Positions 38,376 to 46,272 of a stretch of 48,666 nt of DNA are shown in pieces. The translations under genes were made by a program, and so were the position numbers. Source of the DNA: a virus; the IMG/VR virus record IMGVR_UViG_3300031654_000005, positions 1-48,666 of that record; one strand, 5' to 3'. How positions within the stretch are numbered: position 1 is the first letter of the stretch; each line of letters starts with the position of its first letter. The notes under the pieces are model-generated. The model was not told the origin of the DNA. It saw only the letters and a list, made by a program, of their open reading frames with translations, and did not search any database.

Positions 38376-41231
38376 ATGCTAGATATCTATAGAGGTGCAG
38401 AAGTTAATCTTAGTCTTCATATAGATGATAACACGAGACTCATTCGTCAGTTGTTGGGTGAGGATATCATAAAGTCAACGTTTAATTCTCATGATATCTT
38501 AGACATCACTATCGGCGATTACGTTATTTATGATGGTATAAACTATTATGTAAATAACCTCCCAAATATCAAAAAGAGCAGTTCAAATTCATTTGATTAT
38601 AACCTCGTTTTCGAGTCCGAGTATTATGAATTATTGAAGACCCAATTTTTAGATAGTGACGGAAACTCCGATTTTGACTTGGTGGGGAATTTAGAAACTT
38701 TTATTAATTTAATTGTAACCAACATGAACCGAACGCATTCAGATTGGGCAAAGGGGACTTGCGACCAGACAAATGCAGACTATAAGCTGCTACACTTTTC
38801 CAAAGCTAATTGTATGCAAGTCTTGCAAAAACTATGTAATGAATTTGAAGGGGAATTTTATTTCGATGAAAAAGATATTTGTTTTACTGATAAGGCGGGC
38901 AGTGATTCCGGTTTAACTTTTATGTATAAGCAAGGTTTGAGAAATATACAACGGACTACACTAAGTGAAAAAAATATCATTACAAGGCTGTATGCTTTTG
39001 GCTCAGAGAAAAATTTAGCAAATGATTACAGAGACCATTCAAGAAGATTGATATTTGTAGATGGCGGATTATCCTACCTTGAAAAGAATGTTGATGAGTA
39101 TGGCACAATTGAACATACAGAAATATTTGAGGATATTTACCCACACCGGGAAGGGACTATTAGCGCGGTTGATGGGGCGGATATAACAAAATTTACTGAT
39201 AGTGGAATGGATTTTAACCTGAATGATTATCTGCTTTCCGGCGTAACTGCAAAACTCCATTTTAATTCTGGGAATTTAGGCGGGTATGAATTTGAAGTCT
39301 CTGCTTATAATAACGCTACCAAAGAATTTACTATTATAGCCTATAAGGACGAGGTAGGTTATGAAATGCCGAATGCCACTTTAAAGCCTGCTGTTGGTGA
39401 TAAATATGTTCTACTTGAAATATATCTTCCACAATCTTATATAGATACTGCTGAAACAGCCCTACAAGCCAAAGCCCAAACCTATATTGATGATAACTGC
39501 GAACCGAGAGTAACCTATATCCTCACTCCTGACCCCCGTTATTTTAAAACCCATCTTATTGACCTTAAAGCAGGGGATTTTATTACAATAGAAGATACAG
39601 ATTTAGGGATAGATGTAATGACCCGGATAGTAGAATTAACTAAATCGGTGGCTAATGAATATAAATATACTCTAAAATTAACTGATCATTTAGAAGTACA
39701 ATTGATCCAACGGCTATATTCCGAGCAGGAAGATTTGAAAGAAAAAATAGAGATTGGTTATGGTGGCGATATTATAAGGTCAAGGCGGAATTGGAGAACT
39801 TCAGAAGAATTAAGGACGATGGTTTTTGATACAGACGGATATTTCGATATGGGAAATATCCGGCCTGCTTCGGTTGAAACCGGAATGCTGTCAGTTGGGG
39901 CAAAATCTACACAGTTTATTTTAAAGGAAATTGAAATTGAGGGGAACTATCAATCCGATGTAAGCAAATTCCATGCCAGTGCAGGTCAACTGATTCATTT
40001 ATCGATTGCGGATGAGATAAGAACATGGACACTATCGGAGAATACCCAGGATAGCTTGGTAAATGCTACACCATATTATATTTACGCAAAATGCACTAAA
40101 GAGCCCGGATATACCGGGCAGATTGTAGTCGATGAAACGCAAAAAAAATTTGATGATGACGAGACCTATTATTATTTCCTGATTGGTGTATTGCATTCTG
40201 TAGTTGAAGGAGTGCGGGGAGTATCTCTTACTTATGGCCAGACGATTATAAACGGTAAATATATCCGAACCGGAAAAATAGAATCCACTAATGGATTGGT
40301 ATATTTTGATTTAGATAATAATACGCTCGTTCTTCCCAATGGCTCGGTTACTGCCGGCAAAATAACAGTTGATAATCTGGCAGCTATTAATGCTGATATG
40401 GGAAGTCTAACCGCAGGTGATATTACTTTAGATAATACTGGCTTTATTCGTTCATCCGGTAAAAATTATGGCGATGCTGTAGCCGGTTTCTGGATGGGTT
40501 ACAATGTAGATAAATATAAATTGCATATCGGAACGAATACGGAATATCTAAAATGGGATGGTTCTAATCTTACTATTGCAGGAAGTATTATAATAAAAGG
40601 TGGTTCAGGAATAGCAAATTTAACCGATGCGGGAGCTTTAGCAACTTTAGATAGTATTGCCTATTCGGCTATAACAGGAACAAAACCTCCGACCAATGCA
40701 GACCATACCGATGATATTGTAAGTGATTTGGCCTATTATAATTTAGTATCGGCAGCCCTATTGGATAATACCGTTATTGTAGGTGGTTATATAAAAACGA
40801 GTCTATTAACTGCAACTAACATCAGGACAGGAACTTTAAGGTCAGTTCGAGTTCAAGTTGGTGGCGGAACTAATGAAGATATATATTTTGAAGATAGCGG
40901 AATCAGGTTTTATGATGCAAGCGGAAGTGGATTAATATTTTCTAAGGCAGGTTTGCAAAGTTTCTTTATTAATATGATTTCCACCGCTATCTCATTCGGT
41001 GGAATTGGAATAGCAAGAGTGGAAGTATATAACGACAATAAAATAGTTCTCAATGCTGTAAATAATGCTTTGATATTTTATAGCGGGGGAACATTACAAA
41101 TGCCTTCTTTAACTTCTGCACCTACTGCGCATGTAGGAGATTACGCTTATATGAACGTTTCCCCTTGGCAAATGAAATTTTATAATGGTGCTGGTGGATG
41201 GGAATATGCTTTAGATGGAAGTGGGTGGTAA
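38376..41231 (+). CDS. Tail hub / tail-associated protein with fibre-like C-terminus
   Basis: A 951-residue protein. Residues 1-430 resemble the tail hub (Tal, gp27-like) of siphophages: LDIYRGAEVNLSL, then KANCMQVLQKLCNEFEGEF and a late strand-rich part with DLKAGDFITIEDTDLG. Residues 470-951 are beta-rich repeats with GKITVDNLAAINADMG and ATNIRTGTLRSVRVQVG, like trimeric fibre shafts. The C-terminal tip (HVGDYAYMNVSPWQMKFYNG) is the usual end of phage tail-fibre proteins. It probably closes the tail tip and opens during infection. Confidence 0.75.
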   Translation: MLDIYRGAEVNLSLHIDDNTRLIRQLLGEDIIKSTFNSHDILDITIGDYVIYDGINYYVNNLPNIKKSSSNSFDYNLVFESEYYELLKTQFLDSDGNSDFDLVGNLETFINLIVTNMNRTHSDWAKGTCDQTNADYKLLHFSKANCMQVLQKLCNEFEGEFYFDEKDICFTDKAGSDSGLTFMYKQGLRNIQRTTLSEKNIITRLYAFGSEKNLANDYRDHSRRLIFVDGGLSYLEKNVDEYGTIEHTEIFEDIYPHREGTISAVDGADITKFTDSGMDFNLNDYLLSGVTAKLHFNSGNLGGYEFEVSAYNNATKEFTIIAYKDEVGYEMPNATLKPAVGDKYVLLEIYLPQSYIDTAETALQAKAQTYIDDNCEPRVTYILTPDPRYFKTHLIDLKAGDFITIEDTDLGIDVMTRIVELTKSVANEYKYTLKLTDHLEVQLIQRLYSEQEDLKEKIEIGYGGDIIRSRRNWRTSEELRTMVFDTDGYFDMGNIRPASVETGMLSVGAKSTQFILKEIEIEGNYQSDVSKFHASAGQLIHLSIADEIRTWTLSENTQDSLVNATPYYIYAKCTKEPGYTGQIVVDETQKKFDDDETYYYFLIGVLHSVVEGVRGVSLTYGQTIINGKYIRTGKIESTNGLVYFDLDNNTLVLPNGSVTAGKITVDNLAAINADMGSLTAGDITLDNTGFIRSSGKNYGDAVAGFWMGYNVDKYKLHIGTNTEYLKWDGSNLTIAGSIIIKGGSGIANLTDAGALATLDSIAYSAITGTKPPTNADHTDDIVSDLAYYNLVSAALLDNTVIVGGYIKTSLLTATNIRTGTLRSVRVQVGGGTNEDIYFEDSGIRFYDASGSGLIFSKAGLQSFFINMISTAISFGGIGIARVEVYNDNKIVLNAVNNALIFYSGGTLQMPSLTSAPTAHVGDYAYMNVSPWQMKFYNGAGGWEYALDGSGW

Positions 41232-41728
41232 AAATTAAATTATACATAAACATTAAGCAAATGACTTTTGAAGAGGATAATATTGAACACGATATTGTTG
41301 TAAATATAATAGGAGAAAAACACCTTGGTTATGATTTGGAGATTGATTTACCCGATGATGATAAATTCATCAAAAAGACACTAAAAACAATTTACAAAAA
41401 AGATAAAGATAATAAGGATACAGACGAGATAGAACATAAGATATTCATTACAAGAGAACAGGAAACTTGGAATAGCTTTCCTTTATACGAGATATTGGAT
41501 GGAGTAATAGTTGATTTTAATTATACCAAATATGGATATTTTGCAGATACAGATAGGAGAGTGGCTTTAGGGAAAAAGATAAACAACTTGTATAACGTTT
41601 ATGCAGAGTTAAAAATGTATAGAAAAACCCTCAAAACAATATTAGACCACTTGGGGATTGTAGATGAAAGTTTTGAAAAGTATAATACAAAGATAGAAAA
41701 TATTATAAATAAGAATCCAAAAAATTGA
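41225..41728 (+). CDS. Tail-tip associated protein, unknown (167 aa)
   Basis: A 167-residue protein, taking GTG 41225, which overlaps the hub stop by 7 bases and has GATGGAAG upstream; a longer frame from TTG 41198 lies inside the hub gene. It is rich in Asp/Lys, with VKIKLYINIKQMTFEED first and a C-terminal helix (KTILDHLGIVDESFEKY). No family was recognised. It is the last gene before the second moron-like cassette. Confidence 0.6.
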   Translation: MVKIKLYINIKQMTFEEDNIEHDIVVNIIGEKHLGYDLEIDLPDDDKFIKKTLKTIYKKDKDNKDTDEIEHKIFITREQETWNSFPLYEILDGVIVDFNYTKYGYFADTDRRVALGKKINNLYNVYAELKMYRKTLKTILDHLGIVDESFEKYNTKIENIINKNPKN

Positions 41729-41753
41729 AATGTTTAAAAAAGAGGTTTATAAT
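41725..41753 (+). promoter_or_regulatory. Promoter of the second moron-like cassette
   Basis: TTGAAA (41725-41730) and TATAAT (41748-41753) are 17 bases apart. It would start a message near 41760 that reads only the secreted protein and ends at element C (42410-42473). Confidence 0.72.
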
Positions 41754-41792
41754 TAGACATAGAAAAATTTAATATATTTGAGGGGGTATAAA

Positions 41793-42380
41793 ATGAAAAG
41801 AAAAGTATTTTTATCATTCTTTATTATGTTATTAATCTTTTCTTTAACCCTAACAATTTTAGCAGAAAAGCAAGTATATGATTTAAGAAATACAAATTGG
41901 GGAACGAGTAAAGAGCAGGTTAAGACAGCAGAAAAAAGTGAAATTGCAGAGTTATATGAAGATGGTTTTGCTTATAAAGATAAAGTTGCTGATCTTGATT
42001 GTAATGTTATCTTTCAATTTTTAGAAAATAAATTATATATTGCTGGTTATATGTTTACTCAATATCATACAAATTTAAATTTTTGGATTGATGACTTTAA
42101 TAAATTAAAAAATATATTGATAGAAAAATATAATAAACCGGTTGCAGATAAAATAATATGGTTAGATGACATGTTTAAAGGAGATGCTCAAAATTATGGA
42201 ACTGCAGTCTCCGCAGGTCAATTAGTTTATTATACTGAGTGGGATACCCCAAAAACAAAAATATGGATAGGTTTAAAGGGTGATAATTATCAAATAGATT
42301 TGAGAATTATATACGAAAGCAAAGAATTAAAAGAATGGTCAGATAAAATATTAGAAGAAAAAAGCAAAAGTGAATTTTAG
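41793..42380 (+). CDS. Secreted moron-like protein, WG-motif family
   Basis: A 195-residue protein from ATG 41793 with GAGGGGG 7 bases upstream; TTG 41778 is in frame but sits before that site. Residues 1-23 are a signal peptide, probably cut after ILA. The mature part has DLRNTNWGTSKEQVK and FNKLKNILIEKYNKP, which parallels the 10748 protein in layout though the sequences have diverged. It has its own promoter and terminator, so it is probably expressed independently of late genes, for example in a lysogen. Confidence 0.65.
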   Translation: MKRKVFLSFFIMLLIFSLTLTILAEKQVYDLRNTNWGTSKEQVKTAEKSEIAELYEDGFAYKDKVADLDCNVIFQFLENKLYIAGYMFTQYHTNLNFWIDDFNKLKNILIEKYNKPVADKIIWLDDMFKGDAQNYGTAVSAGQLVYYTEWDTPKTKIWIGLKGDNYQIDLRIIYESKELKEWSDKILEEKSKSEF

Positions 42381-42409
42381 TTAAATAATTTCTAAAAATT
42401 AAATAATGG

Positions 42410-42473
42410 AGAGCTCCACTTTTAGAGAGCCAAGAATAAGAATGATAAAACATTCTGTTTTTGGCTCTTTTTT
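42410..42473 (+). terminator. Terminator/attenuator, repeated element copy C
   Basis: AGAGCTCCA (42410-42418) and AGAGAGCCA (42424-42432) precede a terminator: AGAGCCA (42426-42432) pairs with TGGCTCT (42462-42468), an inner stem pairs AGAATG (42439-42444) with CATTCT (42451-42456), and Ts run 42468-42473. No clear promoter lies between the moron stop and this copy, so here it may mainly end the moron transcript and limit read-through into the tail-fibre and lysis genes. Confidence 0.72.
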
Positions 42474-42494
42474 ATTTTAAGAAAGGAGAATATT

Positions 42495-42668
42495 ATGGAA
42501 AATTTATCAAAAGAAATTGACAAGATACTAACCCAATTTCTGCAAGAAGAGCTTGGGAATAGAATAAGCCAGTTTAGTATGAAGGGTCTTAGGGATGTGC
42601 TTATAACTACGATTCAAAATTATAAACCGGTTAAAAGTGAGGTGGTAAAAGAAGATGTTAAAAAATAA
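42495..42668 (+). CDS. Small helical protein, unknown (57 aa)
   Basis: A 57-residue amphipathic helical protein (ENLSKEIDKILTQFLQEELGN...). AAAGGAG precedes the ATG. It is the first gene after element C, in the same relative position as the 63-residue protein after element B. It overlaps the next gene by 14 bases. Confidence 0.6.
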   Translation: MENLSKEIDKILTQFLQEELGNRISQFSMKGLRDVLITTIQNYKPVKSEVVKEDVKK

Positions 42669-43755
42669 AAGATATTTAGGGATCATCTTATCGATTATCC
42701 TATTGGTATTTAGCATAAATGGCTTCGCTATTGACTATTATAAATTTACTCAAGAAAGCGGAGATCTTTTTTATGTTGGTACTGGGGATAAAGCCAATGC
42801 CTGGGAAGATACTAATGAATTAAGACAAATTGTTTCTGATCTGGGGGCTTTGTTAGTACATGATAAGAAAAATAATTTATATCCTAACGATGGCACTACC
42901 GGAGGTACAATCCAGATTCCCGAAACTGGATTAAAATTTTCTAATGTTCCTGAAAATGATGATATTGCTGCTTATATCGCCGGCGAAATGACCTGGCAGA
43001 CTAAGACAGAATTGGGTCTTGATTTATCTCTTTATTATCTTAAAACCGAAATAAACACATTGCCAGAATTAGAGACTATCTATAAAAAGGATATAATTGA
43101 TAGTGATGAACTTGCTGCTTTAAAATTTACAGATTTAACTGATACCCCCGCTAACTATACAGACCAGGCGGGAAAATATGTCAAAGTTAATGCAGGTGAA
43201 ACAGCTTTAGAATTTGGGATTCCTGCTGGTGGAGCTAAAACTTATAATATAGTAGATAAAGCTGAAACCGTTGACGATGGGGCAGGAAACAGCTCTACCG
43301 CTGCGGATGTTAAGGATGCAGTAACCAAAAAGCATACTCAAAATACCGATACTATTTTTGTATTTACTAATGCTTTAGCTTCTGACCTTACCTGGAGTGG
43401 GGATATAGATACCCAACCTGTAGGTGAATCGGTTACTTTTGGAGCTTTATTATATTTTGATTGGACCGATAAAGAGTGGAAATTGGCCGATGCAGATTTA
43501 GCAGCTAATATGCCAGGATTGAGAATTGCCCTTGAAAGTAAAACCGATGGACAGACTTGCTTAATGTTGGTTATGGGATATATAAGAATAGATGCATGGG
43601 ATTTTACAGGGGCGATGGTTTATACCAGTGCCACCGCTGGGGGCGTAACCTCTACTGCCCCTTCTACTACTGGACAGCAATTACAAAGGGTAGGTGTGGC
43701 AAAATCTGCCGATATTTTATTCTTTGATCCATCGATTGACGTAGGGGAGATTTAA
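42655..43755 (+). CDS. Tail-fibre-like protein with signal-peptide-like N-terminus
   Basis: A 366-residue protein. Residues 5-25 form a hydrophobic segment (YLGIILSIILLVFSINGFA) with a signal-peptidase-like end, unusual for a virion protein. The middle has KFTDLTDTPANYTDQAGKYV, the typical 'DvpanYsgqAGKyvkvn' linker of phage fibres. The C-terminal part (ADAAxNMPGLRIALESKTDGQ..., then LQRVGVAKSADILFFDPSIDV) is a structural domain common in phage tail or head fibres. It could be a secreted fibre, or the segment may serve assembly or membrane contact. Confidence 0.65.
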   Translation: MLKNKRYLGIILSIILLVFSINGFAIDYYKFTQESGDLFYVGTGDKANAWEDTNELRQIVSDLGALLVHDKKNNLYPNDGTTGGTIQIPETGLKFSNVPENDDIAAYIAGEMTWQTKTELGLDLSLYYLKTEINTLPELETIYKKDIIDSDELAALKFTDLTDTPANYTDQAGKYVKVNAGETALEFGIPAGGAKTYNIVDKAETVDDGAGNSSTAADVKDAVTKKHTQNTDTIFVFTNALASDLTWSGDIDTQPVGESVTFGALLYFDWTDKEWKLADADLAANMPGLRIALESKTDGQTCLMLVMGYIRIDAWDFTGAMVYTSATAGGVTSTAPSTTGQQLQRVGVAKSADILFFDPSIDVGEI

Positions 43756-43757
43756 TC

Positions 43758-44292
43758 ATGAAAAAAATATTATTGATAATTTTTACTATCGGAAGATTAT
43801 ACAGCTTCATGGGCTCATGGAACTTTAATTAATAAATCAAATCCAGCTAACGCGTCAGGGGTAATTACTACCATACATATATATGGGAAAGCGAATATGC
43901 CAGAGGTTACAGTAGCTATTTTTTATTGTCCTGACCCGGATGGGTTTCCTAATAATCTCACTACTCGTGATGAGGAATATATAACTGATTTATTAGAGCC
44001 AGGCTATCATGAATATACAGTTGATTTAGATGTCATAAAAGGCGATTACATTGGAATACATTATACTAATGGAGATATAGAAAAGAAGTTAGGCGATGAG
44101 CAAGGTATTTGGTATAAGAATGCTACAGATGCTATACCTTGTACTAATTATACATTTTTTTTTCAAGCCAGCAATGCTATTGCTCTTTACGGAACAGGAA
44201 CGACTGCTGTTGGTTGGGATCATAAATGGAATACCCAAACCATAACTAAGTGGAACACCAAAGAATTTACTAAATGGAATGGGCTGGAGTAA
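43758..44292 (+). CDS. Tail-fibre-region protein, interrupted by a frameshift
   Basis: ATG 43758 opens MKKILLIIFTI and runs into a stop after 24 codons. The frame that encodes convincing protein (DYTASWAHGTLINKSN, MPEVTVAIFY and so on to TAA 44292) has no start of its own until ATG 43897. Removing one T from the T-run at 43780-43784 joins the two into a protein of about 178 residues. So this is a sequencing error, a real lesion or a slippage site. The C-terminus repeats W-N pairs (KWNTQTITKWNTKEFTKWN). It is probably a fibre or receptor-contact protein. Confidence 0.6.
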
Positions 44293-44305
44293 GGAGATGA
44301 GATAA

Positions 44306-44620
44306 ATGGAAGGGACTGAAATAGGGAAAGCAATATCTGAATATGGGATAGCAATTGTAACCGGTATATTTTTAGTATTAATCTCTTGGTTGGTTAGATA
44401 TCTTATTACAGAACAAAGTAAGAATATGAAAAGTATTTTAAGCATGTTTAAAGTGGAACTAAAAGCATTACATAAAGATGGTTTAACGAATGCAAGATTA
44501 AACCGCAAAAGTATAAGTATGGTGGGAACATTAACCAAGTATTTAAATAGGCATTTTAATGGGAATATAGATAAAGTAAATTTTAATAAAAAGGTTAAAA
44601 AGGCGAATGGACGGAAATAA
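44306..44620 (+). CDS. Holin-like membrane protein (104 aa)
   Basis: A 104-residue protein with one transmembrane segment (about 13-34, YGIAIVTGIFLVLISWLVRYLI), an N-out-like short start and a basic helical C-terminal tail. Size, topology and its 14-base overlap with the endolysin gene fit a phage holin of the BhlA/UviB kind. The family match is not firm. Confidence 0.6.
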   Translation: MEGTEIGKAISEYGIAIVTGIFLVLISWLVRYLITEQSKNMKSILSMFKVELKALHKDGLTNARLNRKSISMVGTLTKYLNRHFNGNIDKVNFNKKVKKANGRK

Positions 44621-45071
44621 GAAATCTTTAGGTGATCTCTCTACTAATTTCTGGAAGTCAGAATTTAGATGCCCCTGCAAAAAATGCAGAAGAAAAAAAG
44701 TTAGAGTAAGTCAATTATTAATATTCAAATTAGAAATGTTAAGAATTGCTTTAGGCAATAAACCTATAATTATTAATAGTGGAATCCGGTGCCCGGAAGA
44801 AAATAAAAAGATCGGTGGCTTTCCTAACTCTCCACATATAACCGGAGAGGCTGCCGATATTAGAATAAAAGGGGTAAAACCCATCGATATAGGATTGGCT
44901 GCTGAAAAGATTGGTGGTCTTAGAATAGGGATAGGTTTTAATTATTGTCACCTAGACGTAAGGCCCCCAAGTCCGAGTAAATATTGGATATATTTGAATA
45001 AGATTATCTATTCTGGATCGATAGAGAATAATGATCTGTTAAAGTTCTATCAAATAATAAAAGGAAAGTGA
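44607..45071 (+). CDS. Endolysin, peptidase M15A family
   Basis: A 154-residue protein of the M15 D,D-/L,D-carboxypeptidase-like family (PF08291). NSGIRCPEENKKIGGFPNS leads into H77 and D84 in SPHITGEAADI, and H115 in CHLDV completes the zinc site. An N-terminal Cys-rich stretch (RCPCKKC) is common in the phage members. It cuts peptide cross-links of peptidoglycan for release. Lacking a signal peptide, it needs a holin from the genes beside it. Confidence 0.88.
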   Translation: MDGNKKSLGDLSTNFWKSEFRCPCKKCRRKKVRVSQLLIFKLEMLRIALGNKPIIINSGIRCPEENKKIGGFPNSPHITGEAADIRIKGVKPIDIGLAAEKIGGLRIGIGFNYCHLDVRPPSPSKYWIYLNKIIYSGSIENNDLLKFYQIIKGK

Positions 45072-45081
45072 GGTGAAAAAG

Positions 45082-45360
45082 ATGAGTAGCATATTAAAAT
45101 TATTAGCTCTTATAGGCGGGATCGTTCCTATAATTCTGACCCTAATCAAAGAATTTGAAACTCCCGGTTTTGGGGCTGAAAAGAAAAAGGCCATAATGGA
45201 TGCCATTGCTTTATTCTATGATAAGCTGGCTGAAGGTAACGTTCTACCCATAACCAAAGAAAAGTTATTAGGTATTGCAAGTGGTTTTATTGACATAGCA
45301 GTAGCATTCTTTAATCTGGTCGGTTGGTTCAAACATGGAAACCCTACCGTCAGTACCTAG
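45082..45360 (+). CDS. Lysis-module membrane-associated protein (92 aa)
   Basis: A 92-residue protein; ATG 45082 is chosen because GAGGTGA lies 7 bases upstream, making GTG 45073 part of the ribosome site. It has two hydrophobic stretches (ILKLLALIGGIVPIILTLI and IASGFIDIAVAFFNLVGWF) separated by a helix. This type often accompanies endolysins and may be a second holin or holin partner. Confidence 0.6.
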   Translation: MSSILKLLALIGGIVPIILTLIKEFETPGFGAEKKKAIMDAIALFYDKLAEGNVLPITKEKLLGIASGFIDIAVAFFNLVGWFKHGNPTVST

Positions 45361-45611
45361 GCGATTCCTGGTTAGAAAAAAAGACTATGCCCTATTGGGA
45401 GAAGCTATTTAAGGCCTGGGGAATATTTGACGCAGACTACCATAAAAAATATAGGAAATATCTTCACTCTGAGAGATACAAAACTTATATTAATTTAGTT
45501 ACCGAAGATATCCAGGAAAATATTAGGTCAATGAATAAGGCCCAAATCGAAGAATGTATGAAAGTGTTTTCCCGGAAAAAAGAATTTGTATGCCCGGATC
45601 TTCCAAAATAA
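45324..45611 (+). CDS. C-terminal gene of the lysis module, unknown (start uncertain)
   Basis: The frame from TTG 45324 gives 95 residues and overlaps the previous gene by 37 bases. ATG 45387 gives 75 codons. Neither has a good ribosome site. The protein is aromatic and basic (WEKLFKAWGIFDADYHKKYRKYL) with a helical acidic end. It is the last gene of the late region. No family was recognised. Confidence 0.45.
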   Translation: MVQTWKPYRQYLGDSWLEKKTMPYWEKLFKAWGIFDADYHKKYRKYLHSERYKTYINLVTEDIQENIRSMNKAQIEECMKVFSRKKEFVCPDLPK

Positions 45612-45662
45612 ATATTGCTTGCCACCAACCCACGATACTTTTTCATTTAGGTACCTCCTTAA

Positions 45663-45687
45663 CTCCCGGGATTCTAGGGCCCGGGAG
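45663..45687 (+). terminator. GC-rich hairpin at the end of the late region
   Basis: CTCCCGGG (45663-45670) pairs perfectly with CCCGGGAG (45680-45687) with a 9-base loop. There is no T-run, so it may be a factor-dependent or 3'-protecting end. ACCTCC (45653-45658) can instead pair with GGAGGT (45684-45689), giving an exclusive alternative fold. Confidence 0.4.
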
Positions 45688-45905
45688 GTCAATTTATCAT
45701 AATCATAAAATCCTACCCTATATCTGCTATTTTTGTGCGACATTTTGATATATACGCTTATGATTGTATGTAAAAAGCATAATTTGCCACTACGATAGCC
45801 ACAGACCCCTTAAAGGCGATTATATATAATCCGCACAAAAAACAAGCTAATATAATGCTATTTTTTGTTCAAACTCACATTTTTTAATTTATTTTCAAAA
45901 AGGGG

Positions 45906-45934
45906 TTGACATATTACTATACATATAGTAATAT
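45906..45934 (+). promoter_or_regulatory. Early promoter with overlapping operator dyad
   Basis: TTGACA (45906-45911) and TAATAT (45929-45934) are 17 bases apart. A perfect inverted repeat fills the spacer and -10 box: ATATTACTAT (45911-45920), a 4-base gap, then ATAGTAATAT (45925-45934). A dimer bound there would block RNA polymerase. The next gene encodes a Cro/CI-type HTH protein, so autorepression is likely. Confidence 0.75.
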
Positions 45935-45954
45935 TTTTATGGGAGGTTAGTTAT

Positions 45955-46140
45955 ATGATAATTGATTTAAGCAAATTAAGAAAAACAAGGGAAAAAGCTA
46001 ATTTGACCAGGCGAGAGCTTGCTGATAAGATTGGCTGTAGAGAGCATACAATAGTAAGATGGGAATTAGGGACAACTAGAAAACCTTTACCAATATATCA
46101 AAAAGCAATAATGGATTTTTATAAAGAAGTATTATTATAA
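45955..46140 (+). CDS. Small Cro/CI-type (XRE) HTH regulator
   Basis: A 61-residue protein consisting of one XRE-type HTH: LRKTREKANLTRRELADKIG, then CREHTIVRWELGTTRK and a final helix that could dimerise. There is no oligomerisation or cleavage domain, so it is Cro-like rather than CI-like. GGGAGG lies 8 bases before the ATG. The dyad over its own promoter is the probable operator. It would set the level of early transcription. No second, larger repressor is visible. Confidence 0.8.
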   Translation: MIIDLSKLRKTREKANLTRRELADKIGCREHTIVRWELGTTRKPLPIYQKAIMDFYKEVLL

Positions 46141-46183
46141 AAAAATATTTTAAATGTTTCGGGGTTTAATTTTAGTTATTTAG

Positions 46184-46212
46184 TTTACATAAGATATATT
46201 ACAGGATATAAC
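46184..46212 (+). promoter_or_regulatory. Promoter candidate before the HNH gene
   Basis: TTTACA (46184-46189) and TATAAC (46207-46212) are 17 bases apart. The start near 46219 would put the hairpin at 46239-46266 in the leader of the endonuclease gene. Confidence 0.45.
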
Positions 46213-46238
46213 ATATAATATATCGAATACCAAAAAAG

Positions 46239-46272
46239 ACCCTGAACATTTAAGAATATTTGGGGTTTTTTT
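46239..46272 (+). terminator. Terminator-like hairpin covering the HNH start
   Basis: ACCCTGAACATT (46239-46250) pairs with AATATTTGGGGT (46255-46266), with two G-U pairs and one mismatch, followed by Ts to 46272. The ATG of the endonuclease is the next base. The only purine-rich ribosome-site candidate (GGGG, 46262-46265) is inside the stem, so the hairpin could both end transcription and hide the translation start. Confidence 0.65.

Larger units (their letters stand above)
45612..45954. other. Non-coding region between late and early genes
   Basis: About 340 bases without a convincing gene. It contains the GC-rich hairpin at 45663-45687, a perfect palindrome GATTATATATAATC (45818-45831) that includes a -10-like TATAAT, an AT-rich stretch with T- and A-runs, and the operator-promoter at 45906-45934. 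It is the natural place for the end of late transcription and the start of early transcription. No integrase or attachment site was seen. Confidence 0.6.

Noticed and set aside
45485-45646. Minus-strand frame of 53 codons with an AAGGAGGT-like site upstream
   Set aside because: It runs antisense to the 45324 gene, the ribosome-like site arises from the AGGTACCT palindrome and hairpin, the protein looks random and no other minus-strand gene exists.
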